A stretch of 64,000 nucleotides of DNA, from positions 2,854,559 through 2,918,558 of the forward strand of contig JANAVB010044017.1 in the NCBI GenBank assembly GCA_029216955.1, read 5' to 3'. Origin of the DNA: Iris pallida. Its lineage: Eukaryota > Streptophyta > Magnoliopsida > Asparagales > Iridaceae. Position numbers and translations under genes: made by a program. Shown here in pieces: positions 35,792 through 45,099 of this stretch. Position 1 is the stretch's first letter. Each line of letters starts with the position of its first letter. The notes beneath the pieces are model-generated. The model saw only the letters and a list, made by a program, of their open reading frames with translations, was not told the DNA's origin and searched no databases.

Positions 35792-36360
35792 ATATACAAC
35801 CTTTTGTTCATGTTGTAATTAAGGCAGAAATTGTCAAAACTTTTAGGCAGAGTCCTGATAATGATATCAACCTGGGATTCTCCATCGATTTCAGCTCCAA
35901 GGATCTCCATCTCATTCAGATGACCCATCATCTTGAGAACATGATCCCTTACTGGTGTACCCTCGGCCATTTTTATATTTATCAAACATTTCATAGCAAA
36001 CTGCCTAGCTGCTCTACTCTGATGTCCGAAGAGTTCCTTGAGGTTATACATCATGTCATAAGCAGTGGCCATGGTCTGATGCTGATGTTGCAGTACATTT
36101 GACATAGATGCCAGAATGTAACACCGCGCCATCTCATCTGCCTTTTTCCACTTCTTATAAGCCTCTTTGACCTCTTCATCAGAGTTAGCATCAGGCTTAG
36201 GTGGGCATTCCTCAACAAGTACATATTTGTACTCCTCAGCAGTCAGAACAATATCTAAATTACGTTTCCAGTCAATATAATTAGGTCCAGTAAGTTTATT
36301 TTCTTTAAGAATTACCATAAGTGGACTGAAAGAACCCATTTTTGAAATCCTGAGAATCAC
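35792..36360 (-). pseudogene. Copia D gag body, frameshifted at its end
   Basis: Forms the particle shell. The likely start is the ATG at 36337-36339 (MGSFSPL); an ATG-less extension reaches 36360. Sequence typical of copia Gag: LTGPNYIDWKRNLDIVLTAE near the start, then YILASMSNVLQHQHQ, YNLKELFGHQSR and VDIIIRTLPKSFDNFCLNYN. A one-base loss in an A run near 35795 moves the frame away from the knuckle-protease frame. No PBS-proximal ORF precedes it. Confidence 0.88.
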
Positions 36361-37605
36361 ATAAATAAAATTATGTAGGGCAAAAAAAACTTTTTGAATT
36401 AACTAAATATTGATTCCCTCAAAACAATAATAAGAAATTCACCAACACCTTGAACACCATGAATTTAGCATGCCACGATAGTGTGGACGTATACAAATTC
36501 AACTTTGTTCAAGTAGGTTTTTCTTATTAATTTTACTATCATGTCAACATAACTTTATGACAAATAAAATTAATATGCTGGTCTTGCTCTGGTCATATAA
36601 ATAATAGCAGTGACTCCGATGGGAAGGATACTATTATTTGTATCTAAGTGTATACCATTACTTAATACTAAGTCCATTACCTTGTAATGAGTTCCTTCAG
36701 ATAGAGAAGTGAACACATACTAGGTAACTTTCTACAATTATCCCTAAGGAAGTTTGTACTGGTGATCCATAATTATACTCATCCGATATGGAGGAAAGCA
36801 CTATAGCCAACACGCAAGTATAGTTACATCACCTACAAACCAGTAATGGAGACCATAGGATTTAAACTAAATAAATATCCTCTCCCACTTAGTTATTTAA
36901 CAATGAGGGTTTTTCTACTAGTTGATATATATGTCCATGTTGTCCATTATTAATGTAGGCTTGGTTTTTCAAAAAAAAACCACACAATAATAAACATGCA
37001 TAATCAGAAAAAGCAAAATGACAAAAATAAGAGAAAATATCCAACTATTATGGTCATCTTTGCTGCTCCGTCCTCAACTATCCGAATCCAAAATCTGGCA
37101 CTGCGCAGATCTATTTGGGGTTCGACCTGCCCGGTCAGGTCGCAGGGTTCGGGGCAGCGCCCCATTTTTTTTTTTAGGTTTTGGCTGTCGATTCCTTCAT
37201 CGAAAATCATCTATCTGCCTCTGGACTGCTTAAAACCAGCATCTCGTCCGACGTCAGAAACAACCACCATCGCCATCATGATTGATCAAAAATAATTAAA
37301 ATTACATCAATCCTATGCCTCCCGAAGGAGTTCACACATAATATAGATTGCAAAATTAAAATAATAAGCACGATCAACCCTCGTGATTTTAATTACATCC
37401 ACAGCAACAACAACATCCACGACATGTCCGTGGTTTAAACAACATAATCAAAAACATGTATTGGACCATAATAGTTGGATCTAAGATGCCTGCAAAATCG
37501 AGTTAGAACAGATCTATATCTACCGACTATTACACAGCGCAGGTTTTATTGGACAACATGGACGTATCAATCAATACGTAGATCCAAAGTGGCTCTGATA
37601 CCAAT
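36361..37605 (-). other. Copia D leader and PBS
   Basis: About 1.2 kb between gag and the 5' LTR, unusually long for a copia leader. The PBS TGGTATCAGAGCC on the - strand is at 37591-37603, two bases from the LTR. A 7-bp hairpin (CGACCTG at 37123-37129, CAGGTCG at 37136-37142) lies in a GC-rich patch. Open frames here (36996-37295 and its mirror) have no recognisable domain. Confidence 0.7.
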
Positions 37606-38871
37606 TGATGGAACTGGGGATTCCCAGGACCCTTCCTTTGGTGTACGTATTGATCGATAGAAAGTTAAACAGATCTAATACGTGTTCTAACCCTTCATAG
37701 GCGAAAACTAGGGTTCACAAATTATACCTGCGGCGGAAAGGAGACAAGTAATTCCTGGCAATCTCGAGCGGACGACCCCAAGATCTTCTGCATGTATTCC
37801 TTCCTCGAGTTAGACGTCGTGTGGGCGACGATCTCCCAACCTTTTCTTCTCCTTGGCAGCCCTCTCTTTCTCTCCTTACGTGAATCACGAATTTAGAGAA
37901 AGTTTTAGATTTCTGATCGGTAATATGGCGGCCAGAGAATAGAGGATATATAGGCTACGATAGGGACCATGAGGAGAAATTAGGGTTAGGCCTCCTAACG
38001 GATCTGGATATCCCGTGTTCAGCTCGAACACACAATCCAGGCCCATTAACAATAGCTCGGTCCACTAATGAGCTATTGTTGCACTACCTCTCTAATCCCA
38101 AATTATGTTGTGGGCTCCTTTTATTATATGCTCGTTTGGCTCCCCATGTGAAGATATCGTATGTCCGTCGATCAAATTAAGTTACTGACAACTATATTGA
38201 TTCGACATCTTTTATCCTTAAGTAGTACCACTCAACTTTATTTGTCATGTCGGATATAATCCACCTGCAGGGTTTACATGACAATCCTTATGAGCTCCTT
38301 AAGGGAACATCATCAACCCGATGTATCGGGACATGGATTCCATTTATAATCAACAGCCCATCATACATACAATGTTATTACCCAATTCATAGAGGTTGTC
38401 GATCCATAATGAATCTCACTCTTTTATGAGTCAAAATAATACACACTATATATACATGTCCGTTATTATATCCGGGTTAAGAGCACAAGCATCCATAATA
38501 ACAGATGTGTTTGTTCTCTTATGTAGTCAGTACAAAGAGAACAACCTCAAGTGGTCCTGTTCAATACACACAAAGTGTACTAGTGTAAACCTATAGTCAA
38601 GATAGACTAATACCATATTACACTACAACATTTCCAATAAATTGTCCAAGTCCATATAGGTTGTGAACTATTTATATACTCCATAGAGAACTGATAATAT
38701 GATCTTCTGTGTGATAACACACACCATATTATCTACAATATAGAATATCAGACATTTGCATTAATACTTGCAACAAATACAATATGCAAAAATTTGCCCA
38801 TATGATTCTCATTCAAAATTTAAGGAAATAAGGTTACTAAAAAAGTGATGCTTTTAGTATATAACCTAACA
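37606..38871 (-). repeat. 5' LTR of copia D
   Basis: The same ends as the 3' LTR (TGTTAGG..CCATCA on the - strand), with PBS directly downstream. Confidence 0.95.
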
Positions 38872-38876
38872 CAACC
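38872..38876. other. Target-site duplication of copia D, right copy
   Basis: CAACC, identical to 31043-31047. Confidence 0.9.
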
Positions 38877-39948
38877 CACACCAGGTTGAAACGGATATCA
38901 GGGACATGACGAACATCTTTGAGAACAAGAACTGCACCCATCTTCGTTCTCAAATGCACATCTCTAACGACAACCGCCTTCGACACTTCTCCATTGCCCA
39001 TCTTCAACATTTCACAGTCGCCTGTCGTATAAGTGGTAAATAGTGCACTGTTGTGAGATACATGTGCTGAAGCTCCTGAGTCCACCAACCAAGAATTGTC
39101 ATCGCAGGCGAGGTTTGTAATAACCTCATCACCTATGACGATCACATTGTCTTCATGTATCGAGGCCGCCAATGTAGTGTTCTCATCTTGCTTCCCCTTG
39201 TCGCTCTTCTTTTCTCTCTTCCAAGCAAAATAATTCCGCTTGATGTGGCCCTTCTTGCCACAATGGTAACACTCCGAGTTCTCATACCGACCCTTGGACT
39301 TCCCCCTGCTCTTGTCTCTGCCACCACCTGGACCCCTGTTTTTTGCCCCTTCCGCGGCTCTCTGAAACTAATGCCTCTGAGTGGTGGGATGTGGATGAAG
39401 TGCCCTGAGAACGTCTCTGCATCTCTTCATTCAGCACCTCGCTCTTGGCAAACTCCAGACTGACCACGCCCTCTAGAGCAGAAGCGATCATAGATACTCG
39501 TACGGTCTCCCACGAGTCTGGCAATGTACACAACAGCCATAGTCCCTGAACTTCGTTGTCGAACTTGACTCCCATTGAAGACAGCTGGTCAACCATGCCT
39601 GGAAATCACTCAAGTGATCCGTAATAGATGCCACATCTTTGTTCTGCAGACCCATCATCGTCCGGATCAGGAACAACTTGTTTACCCCGATCTTCTTTGC
39701 GTACAAAGATTACAACTTATCCCATAACGTCTTCGCATGCTTAATATTGGCAATGTAGTTGTACACGTTCTCGTCAACGAACTGCCTGATATATCCGCAC
39801 ACCTGTATATGCTCGAATTTACAGTCCTCCTGGATTTATCACTGGGCTTCTCGGATGCAAATACGGGCAGATGCAGCTTCTTGACAAATAGCAAATCTTT
39901 CATCTTGCTCCGCCAATAGTAATAGTTGGTGCCGTTCATGTTTACCAT
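38877..39948 (-). pseudogene. Copia C gag-protease, broken
   Basis: The likely ATG is at 39946-39948 (MVNMNGTNYYYWRSKMKDLL), where a copia Gag usually begins with a YxxW block. The frame shifts near 39840 and again near 39600. Later open parts hold a Gag segment with LLCTLPDSWETVRVS, an Arg/Gly-rich stretch, a zinc knuckle whose last Cys is Tyr (CYHCGKKGHIKRNY, about 39225-39270) and the protease motif WLVDSGASAHVSHN at about 39050-39095. It runs straight into copia D. A spurious stop arises from the D LTR. Confidence 0.85.
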
Positions 39949-40024
39949 GCGCACCGACTTCGCGTCTATCTCTCCTCTCTAGTTTTCTTGTCAACTCCTA
40001 ACACACTTCTGAATTCCAGAACCT

Positions 40025-40037
40025 GGCTCTGATACCA
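40025..40037 (-). other. Primer-binding site of copia C
   Basis: TGGTATCAGAGCC on the - strand, three bases downstream of the 5' LTR, complementary to the 3' end of initiator-Met tRNA. Confidence 0.9.
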
Positions 40038-40040
40038 CTT

Positions 40041-40863
40041 TGTTGGAAAAGAAACGCGAAAACCTTTCCCAAAACTATAGAGTACCTGCGAGAGAACCGA
40101 GCAATACAACCATGAACCAAAACACCAAAACAAACTATGCAAACACAGAGAATTTTTGACATGGAAAACCCTTACGGGAAAAACCACGGGACGATCGGAG
40201 TCCAACCCTGAGAAGCCTTCACTAATAAAATAAAGGATTACACCCTCTACAAACTTCTTCCGATCCAAATCGGATTCCCACAACACTTAGGAGCAAGAAT
40301 AATGATTACAAAGCTACGAAGAATAAGAACGACGAGTAGAGATTACCCGAACATGATCCTCCTTCGAAAATGGCCTTCAATCCTCCTTCTTCTCTCCCAA
40401 AGTTGCAATGGCACTCTTGTCTCTTTTTTCTCTCTCTTGTTCTTCAATGTTGTGTTATGATTAGGGTTAGGAATAACCATGTATAAACTCCCTAATCTGT
40501 AAAAAACTTGGACCGTAGGATACGATCCAACGGTGATTAAATCATACTAAAAAATGCTTCAGCCCCGACACACAGAGTTCGGCCAGAACTCTGTCCTGGC
40601 ATAGAGTTCGGCCAGAACTCTGTGTTCTGGCAACAGAACAGTTCTGGAACTGAGAGGTAGAGTTCGGCCAAAACTCTCCCCTGGGGCAGAGTTCGGCCCG
40701 AACTCTGCCCCCCTCTCTCCAGCAGCTCCTCTGGCAGCTCCCGAGCTTCTTCGTCTTCTCCGACTGGCCTTGTCACCTCCCCGAGCGTCTCTGACACACA
40801 GACGGCGCTCGTCGCACTCTGGGGTCTTCTCCACATAGGTTGGGAACCCCACCCACTCCAACA
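40041..40863 (-). repeat. 5' LTR of copia C
   Basis: TGTTGG..CCAACA ends. Four hairpin units with GAGTTCGG at 40573-40593, 40602-40622, 40658-40677 (imperfect) and 40687-40707, against three in the other LTR. There are more differences between C LTRs than between D LTRs, in line with C being older. Confidence 0.93.
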
Positions 40864-40868
40864 AAAAT
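40864..40868. other. Target-site duplication of copia C, right copy
   Basis: AAAAT, identical to 27292-27296. Confidence 0.85.
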
Positions 40869-42580
40869 ATGGTACTTCGGGACTCCGAACATATTCTTTT
40901 CTTCTTTGGGCTGAAATAGTCACATTGACTTGACGACTCTAGGTGAACTGAGTGAATAACAACTGCTCATATTAAATCTTTTTAGGAAATTTTCTCTTTC
41001 GGAGATCTTTTCTAAAGATTTAATCTTTTCAGGAGATATTATCTCTTGGGAATATTATCTTTTCCAAAGATTAATATTATCTCTTTGGAAGATCTTCTCT
41101 TTAGGAGATATTATCATGTACATAGACGACCGCTTTGATGAATCAGGAATTTCTTCATCAATATAACTGGATATTTAGGATTATTATTATATATTTTCCT
41201 ATATTGTACTCAATAAGCTTATAATATCACATTTTCAGGATGATTTTAGTCATACATTCTTCTTGATGGTTTTAATCTATATATGGCTCATTTTATAAAT
41301 CCTTCAGAAATATTTTGGCAATTCTAAACTCTTTCAAGGATATATCTGGCAGTATAAGTCCTCCAAAGATTTTATGTATATCTTATCGTTTAGGTTATCA
41401 TGACCGAAATATATATATATTTTTATATTTTATTCATGATCATTCCAATAATCCTTGAGCTAACATTTCTCTATACATTTGAATCTCATTCCTTTTATTT
41501 CTTACAAACACCCATTCAAACTACCGGATTTATTTTTTTTCGGTTTGTACTATAAATCGAACACTCCACGTTTGTGAGATAATCACATCTTTCCATTATC
41601 TTTTTCAACATTCAAGGATTATTCGTGCTTCAGTGTCATCCTTTATTTTTATCACCATTTTTATTCTCATTTGTAAATATAATCTATGACAATTTATTCT
41701 TGATTCCCAAATTTCTCCTTAATATGTGTAAAATATAGATTTTTTTTGGGTAATAGTACCTCTTTCTCAGTCTCTTCTGGGATCTTGAGGCACATCCTCA
41801 ATCGGGGCGATATAATTTATTTAAAAAAAGCTTAGATCTTTGGTTTACGACATCTTCCGGATCGCCATGAACTGTCTCTATAGGAGATGCTACTTCATGA
41901 GCTACTTTTCAAAAGCATCAGAGTGTGTTAGCCTTTTCTTCTGGAAAGCTGAATCTTTAGAACCTTTAGGTCTTATATGTTCTTAATGTAAAATCGATTT
42001 ATATGTTGTCTTTATTGAGTTCTTTTGGTATTTACTTGTATTCTAGAAGGTACATTCATAGTTCGTATATGTGACCTAACTATTTATTTAGCATTATTAA
42101 AGTCATCAAGTAGGCATCGATGAATTATAAGGAATATGATAGGATAATCCATGCGTTCTTCTGGAATAAAACATTTATCTTACTTCTATCTTCTAATGAC
42201 GGGAATAGTGTCTTATCAATATCTACTATTTGAAAGATAATATGGCACAATAATAAAAGAAGGGACGTGATGAAATTGCATTATCGATACCACATCTAAG
42301 TGAATATATAACTAATGACATGAGTGCTTGCATATAAAAAATTGAAAATGGTTAGCTCAAAAGACTGTCCCTTATAAAAATGAAGGGATTAATTTACGCT
42401 CATGCAAATGGAACATGTATCTACCCAATCAACAATGAAGTATATATTCCCCTCTTGGGTCGGTTGCATGGAGCCTCTTATCCATCTACTGAATATTAGA
42501 TGATGTCAAATAAATAAAAGAAGTATGTCTAGTCTTAAACCATAATTGCAACCCATATGCATAAACATGATTTATGATGT
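40869..42580. other. AT-rich intergenic DNA, no gene seen
   Basis: At 40975-41115 a run of GGAGATATTATCTCTT-like words, in both senses, gives several overlapping short dyads. No coding or RNA gene is recognised. Confidence 0.5.
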
Positions 42581-42588
42581 CATAGAGC
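42581..42588. other. 8-bp target-site duplication of MITE, left copy
   Basis: CATAGAGC, identical to 42879-42886. Confidence 0.92.
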
Positions 42589-42878
42589 CAGGGCCGTCCC
42601 TGAGCAATTGGGGACCCGAGACGAAATTTTCAAAATGGACCCCAACATAAGGTTAAAAAAATATATAACTAAAACAAAAATTTGTTGTAGTCAAGACTCG
42701 AACCAAGGACCTCATAATATAAGTCTAGCATTGTACCCACTACACCACAATTTCTTTTGTTAAAAAAAGGACACATAATACATGCTAGTTCTATTATAGA
42801 CAGTTTCATGTTGGTGCCCCCCTTTCGTCGGGGGCCCTGGGCCGTCGTCCGGTCTGCCCTAGGCCAGGACCGCCCCTG
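42589..42878. mobile_element. hAT-like MITE with a tRNA-like core
   Basis: A 290-bp element with terminal inverted repeats CAGGGCCGTCCCTG and CAGGACCGCCCCTG (the reverse complement of the right end is CAGGGGCGGTCCTG) and a perfect 8-bp duplication CATAGAGC. TIRs starting CAGGG with 8-bp duplications indicate the hAT superfamily. There is no transposase, so it is non-autonomous. The interior on the - strand has a good pol III A box (TGGTGTAGTGG, 42737-42747) and B box (GGTTCGAGTCT, 42694-42704), with tRNA-like sequence between. Confidence 0.9.
42694..42747 (-). promoter_or_regulatory. tRNA-like internal pol III promoter boxes inside the MITE
   Basis: A box at 42737-42747 and B box at 42694-42704, with about 32 bases between, as in tRNA-derived SINEs. 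I see no complete cloverleaf with an acceptor stem, so this is not called a tRNA gene. Activity is untested. Confidence 0.55.
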
Positions 42879-42886
42879 CATAGAGC
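42879..42886. other. 8-bp target-site duplication of MITE, right copy
   Basis: CATAGAGC, identical to 42581-42588. Confidence 0.92.
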
Positions 42887-44032
42887 ATATCGACTAGATG
42901 TTGTCATTTGGCATAAACTGACACTTCGAAATCGCCTTTCAATAAATAAATGCTATAGTAGCAAATTGCAACTGCTATCTTGATTGGTTTAAATTAATTT
43001 GATTGAACTATAGTAGGTAAAAAGTCATAGTTTTTAATTAGTGGACTCACATGATCTCTCTCCTACCTTGTACTAATATATCTTATTCATACATACAATT
43101 ATAAGCTGATGAGTGATAAGAAATCAACATGAAGAAAATGAGCTTATAGAGAAACAACATGGTGATCATCCATATTTATATAATACCAGCAATCCGAGTT
43201 TACCCAAGCCCCCTGAGAGTCTAAGATGAAATAGTTTTCTGTAATTGTTTGTTGTATTTGGAACTCATCTTCAGATTATATATAGTTTATAAGTTATCCA
43301 AATCTATTAATCCTATAGTATCCTTTTTTATAGGAAAATGACAAAAAAATAATTGGTAAACTTCAATTGTTAATTATGCAAATATGAAATAGAAACATGT
43401 AGATGTAGTCTTGCATCTGATTGTTTGGAGTAATAAAATAGGCTAATACCTTGCCAATTGTAGGGTGGGCAAATGTATATGTGTCCCAAAAGATTGAACA
43501 AGTACTATGACTAACATTATATACTGCAGTTTACAAGGGCATGCATATTTCATTGTACATGCAACAAATTACTTGCTATTGATGCTGAACTGACAAAAGG
43601 ACAAGGCACGAAAGTTTCCTTAAACATGCAAAAACTTGCTTGCTACAACAACCTAAAACTAAGGAAAAAAATTGAAGAAATCTTTATTTTCTAAACTAAC
43701 TAATCTAGTGAGTTGGATGAAAACTTTCTACCAAACTTCTCTGTCATGGATTCACTAATAAAATAGTTGTTACAAAGAAGCAAACCTAATATTAGCTTCT
43801 TAAAGTGGGAAAAATCTTGAAATTCTCAAATCAAAGAGAAACGTATTGGCATGCTAATAAAAAAAAACAATGCTAAGTAATAAATAACAACTAACCTTTC
43901 CTATTTTCATTGTTAAACCGACGGCCTGGAACTCCTCGAACAATCATACTCTAACTCTCCATGTTGACTTTTGTTGTAAATCGAGAAGCATCTTCTCAAT
44001 CTTGAGAATTTAGGGTACCATGGATAACATGT
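42887..44032. other. AT-rich intergenic DNA, no gene seen
   Basis: No domain, RNA gene or clear repeat is recognised. Confidence 0.45.
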
Positions 44033-44530
44033 TATGAAATGAGAGAGAAAGAGAACTATGTAGCTGAATTGAATGCTATAGGGCTTATTAATAATATATA
44101 TGGTAGAGAGAAAATATAGAGGTGGTTGTTGATAGGGATAAATGCATCCGTATTTGGATTACTATGCCAAATCACAAAAGCAAAGAGAACTATCTGCACC
44201 CCCTAGAAATACAACATCTGGTAGGTCAATATCTGTTGCATCGAGCAGTGCCTTCCTGAAGTATCCCCTCTTCGAGAGAGAACATGTTATGAAATGAGAG
44301 AGAAAGAGAAGTATGTAGCTGAATTGAATGCTATAGGGCTTATTAATAATATGTATGGGAGAGAGAAAAGATAGAGGTGGTTGTAGATAGGGATAAATGC
44401 ATCCATATTTGGGTTACTATGCCAAATCACAACAAGCAGAGAGAACTATCCCCTAGAAATACAACCTCTGGCAGTTCAATATCTGTTGCGTCGAGCAGTG
44501 CCTTCCTGAAGTATCCCCTCTTCGAGAATA
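44033..44530. repeat. Tandem duplication, two units of about 251 bp
   Basis: Units start at about 44033 and 44284, both with ATGTTATGAAATGAGAGAG. They are close to identical and end CCTTCCTGAAGTATCCCCTCTTCGAGA. The first half also occurs at 26345-26480. Near the end of each unit the + strand reads [16 protein letters not shown], kept in both copies. It could be an old exon piece, but I do not recognise it. Confidence 0.85.
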
Positions 44531-44551
44531 TATATATATCTATTACGTCGA

Positions 44552-44601
<50 letters not shown>

Positions 44602-44650
44602 ATATTTTATATTATAAAATATATATTTATATATATATATATTACGTCGA

Positions 44651-44716
<66 letters not shown>

Positions 44717-44826
44717 CACCAAAGCCCCGCCCCCCTGCATCATCGGATCGAGGGACCGCGTGGGACCCAAGCTCCCGTCCGCTCAATCCAACGGTCGAAG
44801 GCGACGGGACTCCCGCAGAACTTTGC

Positions 44827-44909
<83 letters not shown>
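44526..44909. mobile_element. GC-rich insert inside (TA)n tracts, copy 2, with duplicated flank
   Basis: (TA)n tracts at about 44552-44597, 44655-44714 and 44829-44909 surround a GC-rich core at 44715-44828. The core, reversed, parallels 6070-6187: GGAG.CCCGTCGCC.TCGACCGTTGGAT, then a CCCACGCGG.TCCCTC block and GGGGCGGGGCT near the end. The short block ATTACGTCGACCAATA occurs twice (about 44542 and 44641), which suggests slippage or a repeated insertion. Its own inverted ends are weaker than in copy 1. The IYIYIY frames are artefacts. Confidence 0.55.
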
Positions 44910-44911
<2 letters not shown>

Positions 44912-45099
44912 AAATCCCCTAATTTTATTCAAAAGAAGGCACAAAATGCCGAAGCCTTTACAAGTTAGGGCAAAAGAAAGCACAAAAGTAAGACAAAATA
45001 ACAGGAAGAAGGGCCGATTCAAGACACAGGAGTACGAGGACCGAAAGAAGTCCTCGAGATAGGAAGTTTAAGTCATTAAGGATTGCCAAAAATCTGGCC

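Larger units (their letters stand above)
31048..38871 (-). mobile_element. Ty1/copia element D, nested in copia C, nearly intact
   Basis: Full structure on the - strand: 5' LTR 37606-38871, PBS, a long leader, gag-pol 32391-36339, polypurine tract, 3' LTR 31048-32318, and a perfect CAACC duplication. The 7.8-kb length is normal. The two LTRs are very similar by eye. Only one frameshift (near 35795) and three in-frame stops (34109-34111, 33161-33163, 32510-32512) are seen in coding sequence, so it is the youngest recognisable coding element here. It inserted inside the protease/integrase boundary of copia C. Confidence 0.95.
27297..40863 (-). mobile_element. Ty1/copia element C (Tork/Tnt1-like), split by nested copia D
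   Basis: Read on the - strand. 5' LTR 40041-40863, PBS 40025-40037, gag-protease 38872-39948, copia D insertion (31048-38871), integrase, RT and RNase H 28110-31047, polypurine tract, 3' LTR 27297-28092. The 5-bp duplication AAAAT flanks the whole. Without D and its duplication it is about 5.7 kb, a normal copia length. RT wording such as FLHGDLEEEFYMEQPEG suggests the Tork/Tnt1 group; that placement is by eye. Confidence 0.93.

Noticed and set aside
42694..42747. A functional tRNA gene
   Set aside because: A and B boxes are good, but I see no acceptor stem or full cloverleaf, and the sequence is inside a MITE.
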